From JAENVU01 sp038250905 (GTDB lineage Bacteria > Actinomycetota > Acidimicrobiia > IMCC26256 > JAENVU01): a DNA stretch of 64,000 bases. Under the pieces are notes generated by a model, which saw only the letters and a list, made by a program, of their open reading frames with translations, ran no database searches and was not told the origin of the DNA. The translations under genes and the position numbers were made by a program. Below are positions 8,714-17,490 of the stretch, piece by piece (within the stretch, counting starts at the first letter, position 1; each line of letters opens with the position of its first letter). Location: positions 37,201 to 101,200 of the forward strand of contig JBBSBV010000011.1 of NCBI GenBank assembly GCA_038250905.1. Reading direction: 5' to 3'.

Positions 8714-9229
8714 CTACGCCTTGGAGAGGAAGCTCCACGTGAAGCTGCCCGGCTCGGCGCCCTGGCTGCCCTGGAGGCGGTAGTCGACCCGGACGGTCAC
8801 CGGTCCGGTCGGGTACGCGGTGACGTCGGTGTTCTCGGTCGGCTTGAAGGTGATCTGGCCGAGGCCGGGTACGAACCGCACCTGGTCGAACGGGATCGGG
8901 GTGCAGTCGGTGGGGTTGGGACCACAGATGGTGAGGTCGCCGATCAGGTCGTCCTGCAGGTCGACGGTGATGGGCGTGTTGGGCGGCACGATCGCGCCAT
9001 TCGGGGGGCTGAATCCCTGGACCTGCTTGGGCTGGCGCTCGCTCGAGAGCAGGTTCGAGGTGTCGGCACTGCCGATGGCCCCGGCGATCAGCGCGGCCAC
9101 CACGAACAGGCCGCTGCCGACGATTGCGACCCGTTTGGGGTGACGGAACAACGGTTGCTTGGTGCGCGTCGCGACCGCGTTCGGGGTCGTGCGGGCGGGG
9201 GTCTGGGGACCGTCATCCACGAAACGCAC
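8714..9229 (-). CDS. single-pass membrane protein with extracytoplasmic Ig-like domain
   Basis: A basic N-terminus (TRTKQPLFRHPKRVA) precedes one transmembrane helix (IVGSGLFVVAALIAGAIG). The exported domain of about 110 residues resembles bacterial Ig-like/SbsA-type folds (GFSPPNGAIVPPNTPITVDLQDDLIGD, ending in SFTWSF), with one Cys pair. The GTG at 9229 was chosen; an ATG at 9259 in the same frame is possible. The gene is divergent from the PASTA kinase, so a link to cell-envelope signalling is conceivable, but this rests only on position. The function is unknown. Confidence 0.7.
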   Translation of the reverse strand: MRFVDDGPQTPARTTPNAVATRTKQPLFRHPKRVAIVGSGLFVVAALIAGAIGSADTSNLLSSERQPKQVQGFSPPNGAIVPPNTPITVDLQDDLIGDLTICGPNPTDCTPIPFDQVRFVPGLGQITFKPTENTDVTAYPTGPVTVRVDYRLQGSQGAEPGSFTWSFLSKA

Positions 9230-9341
9230 GGTACTGCGCCACCGGAGCCCCCGGACCATCAGCCCTCGCCGGTCGCCGGTCACATCCGCGCGCGGGGAGG
9301 TACGCGCGTTCGGGTGCCGCCGATCCGGACATACCGGCCGG

Positions 9342-9347
9342 TACCCT
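9342..9347 (+). promoter_or_regulatory. -10 box (TACCCT) of leaderless kinase promoter
   Basis: TACCCT ends six bases before the kinase ATG at 9354. No ribosome-binding sequence is present. Confidence 0.55.
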
Positions 9348-9353
9348 CGGGGG

Positions 9354-11222
9354 ATGGCCGGAAGCACGGTTGCCGACCTCGTCGGTCGTGTGCTCGCTGG
9401 TCGCTACCGCCTGCTTGGCGCCATTGGTTCTGGTTCGAGCGGACGCGTGTACGTGGCCGACGATGTCCGCCTTCGCCGTCGCGTCGCGGTGAAGGTGCTT
9501 CATGCTGCCCTGGCCGAGGACGCCGGGTTCCTGCGGCGGTTCCGGTCGGAGGCGCAACTCGCGGCGTCGTTGCACCACCCGAACGTCATGGCGGTCTACG
9601 ACTGGGGCGAGGACGGCGTGCCGTTCATGGTCCTCGAACTCCTCGCCGGCGGCTCCCTGCGCAGCATGCTCGACCGGGGTACCCGACTCAGCCCGGCCCA
9701 GACCGCGCACGTCGGCGGTCAGGTGGCGGGCGCGCTCGACTACGCCCACAGCCGGGGACTGGTGCACCGAGACATCAAGCCCGCCAACCTCCTGTTCGAC
9801 GAGCACGGCATCGTGCGCGTCGCCGACTTCGGCCTCGCCCGCGCACTCGCGGAGGCGAGTTGGACCGAACCCGCGGGGACCATGCTCGGTACCGCGCGAT
9901 ACGCGGCCCCCGAACAGGCCACCGGCGCGGCCCTCGACGGCCGGGCTGACATCTACGCGCTCGGCCTCGTGTTGGTGGAGAGCGTGACCGGCACCGTACC
10001 GATGGTCGGCGACTCGCCGATGGGCACACTCGGCATGCGCCAGTCGTCGACGATCGCGGTGCCCGACACCCTCGGGCCGTTGGTGCCGATCGTGCAGCGC
10101 GCGTGCGCAGCCGATCCCGCGGCGCGCTACACCACCGCCGACGAACTGCGGTCCGCGATCTCCGAGGCGGCCGAGGTCCTGCCGCCGCCCGGTCCGCTCG
10201 CGCTGGCCGGACTCGGCGAGGTCGCCGACGACCCCCACCCCACCCAGGTCGTGGGGTCACGGACGCACTCGCCGCTGTTCGACCAGGACGAAACGGCGAC
10301 GACGGCGACCACGCGGCGCAACCAGGTCGTGAGCGCGCGGGTGGCCCAACGGCGGCGTTCGGTCGGTCCGTTGGTGCTGGCGACGGTGGTGATCGTGGCC
10401 GTCGCCGCGGTGGCCTTCGTCTTCGCCCGGCCGACGGCGGGCCCGACCCGCACCGTGCCCCTGCTCGTGGGCATGCAGCAACCGGATGCGAAGGGCAAGG
10501 CATTCGACGACAAGTTCCTGTTCGCCACCGAGCTGCGGAGGTCGGACGACCCGAAGGGCACGGTCATCGGGCAGAGTCCGGAACCCGGCGGTTTCCTGAG
10601 CCAGGGCTCGACGATCCATGTGGTGGTCTCCAAGGGGCCCAAGCCGATCGCCATTCCCGCCGTGGTGGGCAAGACCGAGGCCGAGATGCACGCGCTGCTC
10701 GACCCGCTCTTCGTGCCTCTGGTGAGACCCCGCCCGAACGAACGCGTGCCGGCCGGCCAGGTGGTGCGCACCGATCCGGTCCGCCTGGCGCAGCCCGACG
10801 ACACGATCCTCGTGGTGGTGTCGAGTGGTCCGCGACCGCGCGTGGTGCCCAACGTGGTGGGCAAGAGCTACGACGAAGCCGTCGCCGCGTTGAAGGCCGT
10901 CCAACTCGGTGCGCAGCGGATCGACGACTTCAGTGACACGGTCGCGATCGGCAAGGTGATCAGTACCGAACCGGCGACCGGCGCGGAGGCCCCGCGCGAC
11001 TCGGCGGTCAAGGTGCACGTGAGCAAGGGCAAGGATCTCGTCACCATTCCGAACTTCGTCGGCATGACCATCGAGGAAGCGACCGCGGCGGCCACCAATG
11101 CCGGCGTCGAGGTCAATGCTTCGGGCGTCTTCACCAAGAAGCGCAAGGTGCTGGCCCAGGCGCCCCCGGCCGGCGGCGACAAGGTGCCGCGCGGCACCGT
11201 GGTGACGATCTTCTTCGGGTAG
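9354..11222 (+). CDS. PknB-like Ser/Thr protein kinase with four PASTA domains
   Basis: This 622-aa kinase has the N-terminal catalytic domain with GAIGSGSSGRVY, catalytic lysine K47 (VAVKVLH), D140 in VHRDIKPANL and D158 in DFGLA. A basic/Thr-rich linker follows, then one membrane helix around residues 340-360 (VLATVVIVAVAAVAFVFA). Four extracytoplasmic PASTA repeats of about 65 residues end the protein (PLLVGM, IPAVVGKTEAE, VPNVVGKSYDEA, IPNFVGMTIEEA). PASTA domains bind muropeptide or lipid II, so the kinase likely monitors peptidoglycan. No division or cell-wall cluster partner is adjacent, unlike the mycobacterial pknB locus. The start is supported by the leaderless box. Confidence 0.95.
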   Translation: MAGSTVADLVGRVLAGRYRLLGAIGSGSSGRVYVADDVRLRRRVAVKVLHAALAEDAGFLRRFRSEAQLAASLHHPNVMAVYDWGEDGVPFMVLELLAGGSLRSMLDRGTRLSPAQTAHVGGQVAGALDYAHSRGLVHRDIKPANLLFDEHGIVRVADFGLARALAEASWTEPAGTMLGTARYAAPEQATGAALDGRADIYALGLVLVESVTGTVPMVGDSPMGTLGMRQSSTIAVPDTLGPLVPIVQRACAADPAARYTTADELRSAISEAAEVLPPPGPLALAGLGEVADDPHPTQVVGSRTHSPLFDQDETATTATTRRNQVVSARVAQRRRSVGPLVLATVVIVAVAAVAFVFARPTAGPTRTVPLLVGMQQPDAKGKAFDDKFLFATELRRSDDPKGTVIGQSPEPGGFLSQGSTIHVVVSKGPKPIAIPAVVGKTEAEMHALLDPLFVPLVRPRPNERVPAGQVVRTDPVRLAQPDDTILVVVSSGPRPRVVPNVVGKSYDEAVAALKAVQLGAQRIDDFSDTVAIGKVISTEPATGAEAPRDSAVKVHVSKGKDLVTIPNFVGMTIEEATAAATNAGVEVNASGVFTKKRKVLAQAPPAGGDKVPRGTVVTIFFG

Positions 11223-11279
11223 CCACACCGGTCGGTAGCATCCGCCGGTCTCGAATTCCCGCAGTAGGAGAGAACGGTC

Positions 11280-12164
11280 ATGGGTGCACTCGACGGTCGT
11301 GTCGCGATCATCACCGGAGCAGGTCGCGGCCTCGGGCGCGAACACGCGCTGCTCTTCGCCGCCGAAGGGGCCAAGGTCGTGGTCAACGACCTCGGTGGCG
11401 AAGCCGACGGCAGTGGTGGCGACGCCACGCCCGCGCAGCAGGTGGTTGCGGAGATCGAGGCGATGGGCGGCGCGGCCATCGCGAACGGCGACAACGTGGC
11501 CGATTGGGATGGCGCGCAACGCCTCGTGAACATGGCGATCGAGACGTTCGGCGACCTGCACGTCCTCGTGAACAACGCCGGCATCCTGCGCGATCGCGTG
11601 GTGGTGAACATGACCGAGGCGGAGTGGGACGCGGTGATCGAGGTGCACCTCAAGGGCCACTTCTGTCCGACCCGCATGGCGGCCGCGTACTGGCGGGAGC
11701 AGGCGAAGGCGGGCAACCCGGTGAACGCGTCGATCATCCACACGTCGTCGACGTCGGGACTGTTGGCCAATCCCGGTCAGGCCAACTACGGAGCGGCCAA
11801 GAGTGGCATCGCCACGCTGTCGCAGATCTGCGCCAAGGAACTGATCCGCTACGGCGTGCGGTCCAATGCGATCGCACCGGCGGCGCGCACCCGGCTCACC
11901 GAGGCCACGCCCGGCCTCGGCGATGCGGTGAAGGCACCCACCGACGCGGCCGCGTTCGACGTGTGGAACCCGGGGAACGTCTCGCCGTTCGTCGCGTACC
12001 TCGCGACCGCCGACTGTCCCATCAACGGCGAGGCCTTCCTCGTGCAGGGCGGCACGGTGCAGCGGTTCCGACCGTGGTGGCTCGCGGAGAAGATCGAAAA
12101 GGGCGACCGGTGGACGGTGGCCGAGTTCGCCGACCGGGCCGGGGAGTTGCTGCCCCCGAAATGA
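11280..12164 (+). CDS. SDR-family oxidoreductase (3-hydroxyacyl-CoA dehydrogenase-like)
   Basis: This 294-aa classical short-chain dehydrogenase has a Rossmann motif TGAGRGLG near the N-terminus, NNAGIL, and the Ser...Tyr-x3-Lys active site (HTSSTSG, YGAAKSG). The long spacer after VVVNDLGGEADG and the C-terminal extension rich in Trp (RFRPWWLAEKIEKGDRW) match the peroxisomal multifunctional enzyme type 2-like bacterial group. These typically oxidise (3R)-hydroxyacyl-CoA. A clear Shine-Dalgarno sequence (AGGAGA) lies nine bases before ATG. Substrate is inferred only. Confidence 0.88.
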   Translation: MGALDGRVAIITGAGRGLGREHALLFAAEGAKVVVNDLGGEADGSGGDATPAQQVVAEIEAMGGAAIANGDNVADWDGAQRLVNMAIETFGDLHVLVNNAGILRDRVVVNMTEAEWDAVIEVHLKGHFCPTRMAAAYWREQAKAGNPVNASIIHTSSTSGLLANPGQANYGAAKSGIATLSQICAKELIRYGVRSNAIAPAARTRLTEATPGLGDAVKAPTDAAAFDVWNPGNVSPFVAYLATADCPINGEAFLVQGGTVQRFRPWWLAEKIEKGDRWTVAEFADRAGELLPPK

Positions 12165-12421
12165 CACCGTCGCGTCGCGACGAACCCTCGGTCCCGGCCC
12201 TCACGCCCGCGCGGTGTGGGGGCCGAGTCGCGTGTGGCCGCGGTGACCGGTGTGGTCCGCGGGGCTGGAATCCCACTCTGGGTGATCTGGCCGACTTGCC
12301 ACGCTTCGTGAGTTCTTGGGTGACGCTCGCGGTCGAGCGACCGGGCGTGCGGCACGTCCAGTCCGGGTTTCCTGACCCACTTTGTCCACTCTCCGTGGCA
12401 GAAATGGTCCGATGAGCCCCC

Positions 12422-12449
12422 TTGCCTGTTCGTGGTTTCTCCCGATAAT
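12422..12449 (+). promoter_or_regulatory. sigma70-type promoter in an otherwise empty 330-bp gap
   Basis: TTGCCT (12422-12427), a 16-bp spacer and GATAAT (12444-12449) give a good consensus promoter. The gap 12165-12495 holds nothing else I can support. The transcript would lead into the small gene at 12496. Confidence 0.5.
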
Positions 12450-12495
12450 GACTGCGGAGAGTGAACCTCATCCGGAGGTTCGTGCGGAGGAGCAC

Positions 12496-12699
12496 ATGCG
12501 TAGGCCGGCGAAAGGCGCGACGACCCACCCGACCCAGGCTCGCCCGGGTATGGGGTACGGCCGTCCGCTGCGTCCGAGTCCCGCGCCGGTCGACCGGGTG
12601 GAACTCACCGCGGTGCTGAACGCGTTCCTGCGCGGCGAGGCGACCCTGCCGAGCCTCGGTGATCGGTCCTCGGTCACATCCTCCGACTCCCTGGCGTAG
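12496..12699 (+). CDS. small hypothetical protein, 67 aa
   Basis: A strong Shine-Dalgarno sequence (GGAGG, five bases before ATG) and the upstream TTGCCT/GATAAT promoter support translation. The protein is basic and Pro-rich at the N-terminus. It has one plausible helix (VDRVELTAVLNAFLRGEA) and a Ser-rich tail. No family is recognised. A longer version from an upstream ATG is possible, but that start has no ribosome-binding site. Confidence 0.5.
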   Translation: MRRPAKGATTHPTQARPGMGYGRPLRPSPAPVDRVELTAVLNAFLRGEATLPSLGDRSSVTSSDSLA

Positions 12700-12716
12700 C
12701 GCGGCGCCCGCACTCG

Positions 12717-12722
12717 TATCCT
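12717..12722 (+). promoter_or_regulatory. -10 box (TATCCT) of leaderless MFS promoter
   Basis: TATCCT lies seven bases before the ATG at 12730, with no Shine-Dalgarno sequence. Confidence 0.55.
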
Positions 12723-12729
12723 CCGGCGG

Positions 12730-14211
12730 ATGTCGTCCGCCCGCCCGCCCGGATTCATCGGCGAGGCACCCGGAGGCGACGAGGTCCCGGTCGTCGGCTG
12801 GCCGTTTCTCTTCGAACACCGACTCCGACGCTTCCAGTCGCAGGACCGCTCGCCCTGGTGGGTCCTCGTCGCCGTCCTCACCGGCCTGTTCGCGACCGGG
12901 TTCAGCATCACGATCCTCGCGGTCTCGCTGCAGTCCGTCGCCACCGACCTGCACACCTCGGCCGGGGACCTCACCTGGGTCGTGACCGGACCGTTGCTCG
13001 GGCTGGCGCTGGCGATGCCCCTGCTCGGCAAGATCGGCGACACGCGGGGTCATCGCCGGCTGTACCTCCTCGGCTTCGCCGGGTTCACCGTCGGGGCGGC
13101 CTGCACCGCGCTGGCGTGGAACGGACCGTCGCTCATCGCGATCCGCACGATCGGATCCCTCCCGGGTGCCGCGATCGGGCCGGCCTCGATGGCGCTGATC
13201 ATGCAGGCCTTCCCGGAGGAGGACCGGGTCAAGGCGATGGGCTGGTGGTCGCTCGTCGGGGCCGGCGCGCCGGTGATCGGGCTCGTCGCCGGTGGACCCG
13301 TGGTCGACGCCTTCGGGTGGCGCGCCATCTTCGTGGCCCAGGTGCCGCTCTCCCTGCTCGCGCTCGGTCTCGCGTTCTTCGTGCTGAAGGAGACGCCGAG
13401 GCGCGCGCACGAGACCCTCGACTTCGCCGGCGCGGCGACCCTCGCCGGCGCGACCGTTGCCGCGCTGCTCGCGCTCACGTTCGGCGCCCGCTGGGGTTAC
13501 AGCGACCCGGTCGTGGTGACGCTCGCAGTGAGCGCGCCAGTCCTCATGGCCTGGTTCGTCAGGTGTGAACGCCGGGCGGTGCATCCCCTGCTGCCGCTCC
13601 GCTTCTTCACCGCGCCGAACTTCACCGCGTCACTCGGCGCGCAGTTCTGCGCGAACTTCGCGTACATGGGTGGGTTCATCGTGACCCCACTCCTGGTGCA
13701 GTCCCGCTTCGGGTTCACGGTGGGCATGACTTCGTGGGCGATGGCGTGCCGCCCGTTGACGTTCAGCGTGACCGCGCCGGCTTCGGGGTACCTCGCGGCG
13801 CGCGTCGGGGAACGGCGCGCCGGGCTGACCGGCACCGCGTTGCTCGTCGCGTCGATGGGGATCTTCGCGGTCGCGAGCGCGACTGACGCCATCGGCCTCG
13901 TCTTTGCCGGGCTCGCGCTCTCGGGCCTCGCCATGGGAGCATCGATGCCGTCGCTGGTGACGGTCGTGGCCAACACGGTGGAGCCGCGCGACCTCGGTGT
14001 CGCGAACGCAGCGCAGCAGATGGTCGGTCAGATCGGCACCGTCGCCGGCATCCAGGTGCTGTCGACGATCCAGGGCGGATCGACCGACGCGTTCCCGTTC
14101 ACCGCCGCGTACGTGGTGGGCGGCGCAGTGGCGGTGACGGGAGTGGTGGCCGCCGGATTCATCTCGCGCGCGCGCCGAGCCACCCGACTCGACGTCGCCG
14201 AAGTGGCCTGA
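12730..14211 (+). CDS. MFS transporter, DHA2-type drug exporter family
   Basis: This 493-aa protein has a soluble N-terminus of about 45 residues and then about 13-14 predicted membrane helices, the number typical of DHA2 proton antiporters. The MFS motif A is present after helix 2 (GKIGDTRGHRRLYLLG), and motif C-like GAGAPVIGLVAGGPVVD follows in helix 5. Substrates of this family are amphiphilic drugs, dyes or own metabolites; the specific one is not readable. It is convergent with the secreted protease gene. Confidence 0.88.
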   Translation: MSSARPPGFIGEAPGGDEVPVVGWPFLFEHRLRRFQSQDRSPWWVLVAVLTGLFATGFSITILAVSLQSVATDLHTSAGDLTWVVTGPLLGLALAMPLLGKIGDTRGHRRLYLLGFAGFTVGAACTALAWNGPSLIAIRTIGSLPGAAIGPASMALIMQAFPEEDRVKAMGWWSLVGAGAPVIGLVAGGPVVDAFGWRAIFVAQVPLSLLALGLAFFVLKETPRRAHETLDFAGAATLAGATVAALLALTFGARWGYSDPVVVTLAVSAPVLMAWFVRCERRAVHPLLPLRFFTAPNFTASLGAQFCANFAYMGGFIVTPLLVQSRFGFTVGMTSWAMACRPLTFSVTAPASGYLAARVGERRAGLTGTALLVASMGIFAVASATDAIGLVFAGLALSGLAMGASMPSLVTVVANTVEPRDLGVANAAQQMVGQIGTVAGIQVLSTIQGGSTDAFPFTAAYVVGGAVAVTGVVAAGFISRARRATRLDVAEVA

Positions 14212-14223
14212 CTCGACGGCACG

Positions 14224-14241
14224 CGCCCGGGCTCACGGGCG
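14224..14241. terminator. possible weak hairpin between convergent genes
   Basis: A 6-bp GC stem (CGCCCG / CGGGCG, 6-nt loop) lies between the converging stops of the MFS gene and the protease gene. No T-tract follows on either side, so termination is uncertain. Confidence 0.3.
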
Positions 14242-14251
14242 GGCGCCGGAT

Positions 14252-15952
14252 TCAGTCGTCGTCGTTGATCGTCGCGACCCCGACACTCTTGGTGATGGTC
14301 CCGCGGGAGTTGCCGGAGATCGTGACGGTCAACGTCTCGTTGGCCTCGGGCGTGGTATCCGGCAGGATCGTCACGTTGATCGTGCCGTAGGCCGCGCCGG
14401 CTGGGATCACCACGGTGCCCAGGTTCGCCGTGTAATCGGCGCCAGCCACGGCAGTTCCGTCGCCCGTGATGAAGTTGACCGAGACCGCATGGTTGCTGAT
14501 GGAGGACATCGTGACGGAGAGCTTGAGCGTTCGATTACCCGAGTTGCCCTCCTCGATCGACCCGTTGCTCATCGCGATCTGCAGCCCGGAACCAGGATCG
14601 TCGTCGCTGATGGTGCCGGTACCGGTGCTCCGACCGATCACGGCGCCGACCGGCGCGGAGAGGCGGACGCTGAACTTCTGTGTGCCTTCGACGATCGAGT
14701 CGCCGCGTACGTTGATGGCGACCGAGGTCGCGGTCGCGTTGGCGGGAATCGTGACCGTGCCGGACTTGCCGGAGTAGTCCTGGGGGCTGGTCGCGCTCGC
14801 CGAGATGGTCGTGTAGTGCGCGGAGACGGCCCAGGGAACCGGGTTCGAGAGCGACACGTTGAAGCGGGCCACTCGTCCTCCCGTCTTGCCTTCGACGACG
14901 CGCGCCGATCCGACGGACACCGTGGGAAGTCCGCTGACGGTCCAACCGGTATCGGCGAAGATGCCGAGGGTGATGTTCCCCGGTGAGTGGATGACCTCAT
15001 TCGCGCCGATGGCCGGAGTCATGAGCGAGTTCGGATTGCCGGCCGGGAACGTGTTTTCGTCGAGGTGCGAATAGCTGCTGCCCGATTGCCACGAGTTCGG
15101 CGCGTACAGGCGCGGCGCGACGCCACCGTTGACCGCGGTCGCCTGGGTACCGGTGAAGCGCACGGTGGCCCCCTGCAACGCGTTGCCGAGTGCGACCGAG
15201 TTGTCGGGGAACGAGAGGAGCGGCGTGCCGTTGCTCGTGGTGAACCGGTCGTAGGCGAACGGGGATCCGCTGCCTTCGCAGCACGTGCCGACTCCGGAGT
15301 TCACGTTCATGATGCCGAGGAACCCGAGGCCGTGACCGAGTTCGTGGAGCACGACGCTGGCGAAGTCGACCTTGCCGGCCGTGTTGCCGTCGGTCCCGAA
15401 GTAGAAGGAGGGGAACGACGAGGAGAATTGCGCCACGATGTCGAAGCGAGTCGGGTCGAGGTCGCTGCCGTTGAGGGCGTTGGCCAGCGCAGATGGGTAC
15501 CACGTGTCCGCCTGCGGTGCGCCGGGAAAGTTTCGGAATGCGTTGCCGGGCCCCGCGCTGCCGAGGACGCCCGAGCCGAGGGTGGTGAAGCTCGCGTCGA
15601 TCGTGATCGGCACGGATGAGCTGACGAGGTTGGACCACTGGTCGACCGCGAACTGGAACGCGGCCTTGGCCTGCGGGTTGGCGTTGAACCCGGCGTCGTA
15701 GGTGACGACGAACGTGCTGGCGGTACTCGCCGCGTGGATCCCGCCGGTCGCCGGCGCCGGAACCGCGGGAACCAGGGTGGGCTGTGCCGGTGCCGGGCCC
15801 AACACGATCGGGACCGGGGCGACCGGCCGAGACTCGGTCGCGACCGGTGCTGCGGTGGCCGCGGGGCTGGCCAGCGTGGCGAGTCCCGCCGCGGCCACCG
15901 CCATCGCGCCCAGGATCGCGGCGACGCGCCGAGTCCTACCAAGATCTGCCAT
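14252..15952 (-). CDS. secreted zinc-protease-like protein with two Calx-beta repeats
   Basis: This 566-aa exported protein has a signal peptide (basic start, then AAILGAMAVAAAGLATLA with an AxA site). A Pro/Ala linker follows, then a metalloprotease-like domain with VVLHELGHGLGFLGIM and SLMTPAIG. The HExxH zinc motif is present, but the third His of HExxHxxGxxH is replaced by Gly. Two Calx-beta domains of about 105 residues end the protein, each closing with TGTISDDD or VATINDDD, typical acidic Ca2+-binding ends. It is likely a secreted or surface enzyme or adhesin. Start at 15952 is favoured by the signal peptide and an AAGGG sequence upstream. Confidence 0.8.
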   Translation of the reverse strand: MADLGRTRRVAAILGAMAVAAAGLATLASPAATAAPVATESRPVAPVPIVLGPAPAQPTLVPAVPAPATGGIHAASTASTFVVTYDAGFNANPQAKAAFQFAVDQWSNLVSSSVPITIDASFTTLGSGVLGSAGPGNAFRNFPGAPQADTWYPSALANALNGSDLDPTRFDIVAQFSSSFPSFYFGTDGNTAGKVDFASVVLHELGHGLGFLGIMNVNSGVGTCCEGSGSPFAYDRFTTSNGTPLLSFPDNSVALGNALQGATVRFTGTQATAVNGGVAPRLYAPNSWQSGSSYSHLDENTFPAGNPNSLMTPAIGANEVIHSPGNITLGIFADTGWTVSGLPTVSVGSARVVEGKTGGRVARFNVSLSNPVPWAVSAHYTTISASATSPQDYSGKSGTVTIPANATATSVAINVRGDSIVEGTQKFSVRLSAPVGAVIGRSTGTGTISDDDPGSGLQIAMSNGSIEEGNSGNRTLKLSVTMSSISNHAVSVNFITGDGTAVAGADYTANLGTVVIPAGAAYGTINVTILPDTTPEANETLTVTISGNSRGTITKSVGVATINDDD

Positions 15953-16008
15953 GAGAGCCCTTTCGTCCGGAATCACCGGTTTCGGCGCACGAAGTGCCGC
16001 ACTTGAGG

Positions 16009-17331
16009 TCAGTGATCCTGACGGTCTACGTGTTCCCCCGGCGCAGGCGCGCCCACGGCTATCAGATCACAGAACCACGCGAGCAGCATGGCAATGACCG
16101 CGCCGCAGATCATGACCCCGGTGATGGTCATGCCGAGGCCCGAGATCAGCCAGCCGCCGACGAAGACACCGAGCGGCACCGTGCCGCCGAAGCTCATGAT
16201 CCAGAGGGCCATGACCCGGCCGCGGATGTCGTCGGTGAGGTGCTCCTGCAACACGGTCGAGAGCGACGTGATGACGACGAAGTACATGAAGCCGAGGATC
16301 GGGCCGACGACGAAGGCCAACGGAAGCGACCGGATGAGCGCGAAGACCGCGAGGACCACCGCGAACGCGGCGAGCGACCAGCGGGCGAGCACTGCCTTGG
16401 AGTGGTGCGCGAGGAACGTGCCGACCGTCAGTGCGCCGAACGCCGCGCCCAACCCCCACGAGGCATAGAGGAAGAAGTACGTGTCACCGGTCGGATCCGC
16501 GATGCCGAGGTTCGCCTTGGCGACCTCGGGAAAGAGGCCGACGTACATCAGCGACACGAAAGAGAACGCGAACATCGTGATGAAGATCCGCCGGAGCAGC
16601 CGGTCGTGCCACGAGATCTTGAGGCCCGAGAGCACCTTTTCGAGCGGCTTGCCTTGGACCGGATTGGGGCTGTGCGAGTCGTAGCGGGCGAGCACGAGTC
16701 CGGCGACCGCGAACATGTAGGTCCCCGCGTTGATCGCGAAGACCGATGCGATCCCGAAGAGTCCGATCAGCGGCGCCCCGAGGGCGGGACCGATCACGCG
16801 GGAGAGGTTCATCTGTACCGACTGGAGCGAGACCGCGCCGGGGAGGTCCTCGCGCGGGACGAGGGTCGGCAGGATCGCACCCATGGCCGGCGCGTTGAGG
16901 GCGTTGGCGATGCCGATGGCGAGGACCACGAGAAAGATCGCCGTCTTGTCGGGGTGACCGGCGATGACGAGTCCGGCGAGGACGAACGAGAACATCATCT
17001 GCAGGCTCTGCATCGTGATGAGGAAGCGCCGTCGGTTCACCTGGTCGGCGACGACACCGCCGATCTGGCTCAGGAACAACAGGGGACCGAGCTGCGCGAA
17101 GTAGAGGAGGCCGACGTACCCGGCGTCTCCGATCTTCAGTGCGTACGCACCGAGCAGCACGTTCTGCATCCACGTACCGATGTTGGAGAGGAACGTGCCG
17201 CCCCAGACGAGCCGGAAGTCGCGGTGCCGGAGCGCGGCTCCGGCGGTACCGCGCTTGAGCGCGCGGTCGCCGTCGACGATCGCATCGGTAGCGTTGTCGG
17301 CCTCCGGGTCGTGCACGCGTCGGATCTGCAT
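16009..17331 (-). CDS. MFS transporter, MFS_3/EntS-like exporter
   Basis: This 440-aa protein has about 12 predicted helices, a cytoplasmic N-terminus of about 35 residues, and the core FRLVWGGTFLSNIGTWMQNV typical of the EntS/MFS_3 group. Members export siderophores or drugs, or have no known substrate. Motif A-like GGVVADQVNRRRFL is present between helices 2 and 3. A leaderless -10 box precedes the ATG. It is divergent from the TIGR03083-type gene. Confidence 0.87.
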   Translation of the reverse strand: MQIRRVHDPEADNATDAIVDGDRALKRGTAGAALRHRDFRLVWGGTFLSNIGTWMQNVLLGAYALKIGDAGYVGLLYFAQLGPLLFLSQIGGVVADQVNRRRFLITMQSLQMMFSFVLAGLVIAGHPDKTAIFLVVLAIGIANALNAPAMGAILPTLVPREDLPGAVSLQSVQMNLSRVIGPALGAPLIGLFGIASVFAINAGTYMFAVAGLVLARYDSHSPNPVQGKPLEKVLSGLKISWHDRLLRRIFITMFAFSFVSLMYVGLFPEVAKANLGIADPTGDTYFFLYASWGLGAAFGALTVGTFLAHHSKAVLARWSLAAFAVVLAVFALIRSLPLAFVVGPILGFMYFVVITSLSTVLQEHLTDDIRGRVMALWIMSFGGTVPLGVFVGGWLISGLGMTITGVMICGAVIAMLLAWFCDLIAVGAPAPGEHVDRQDH

Positions 17332-17340
17332 GATCGGCGC

Positions 17341-17346
17341 ACCCTA
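17341..17346 (-). promoter_or_regulatory. -10 box (TAGGGT, minus strand) of leaderless MFS promoter
   Basis: Read on the minus strand, TAGGGT is nine bases before the ATG at 17331, with no Shine-Dalgarno sequence. Confidence 0.5.
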
Positions 17347-17490
17347 CGGGAGCGCCGCGGAACGGTCATCCGCGGAGCGAGTCTCCGAGCCCGGGGTGAC
17401 CAAGTTCACCCGGAGTGCCGGCCGGAGGAGCCGGTTGCCACCGGGACCGCGACCTGGGAGGGTGTCGACATCCGTCCCGAGGAGGCAGCC

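Noticed and set aside
15994..17490. Long plus-strand frame in front of the TIGR03083-type gene
   Set aside because: It is antisense to a clear MFS transporter and made almost entirely of charged Arg/Asp/Glu residues; the GTG at 17491 has a strong Shine-Dalgarno sequence.
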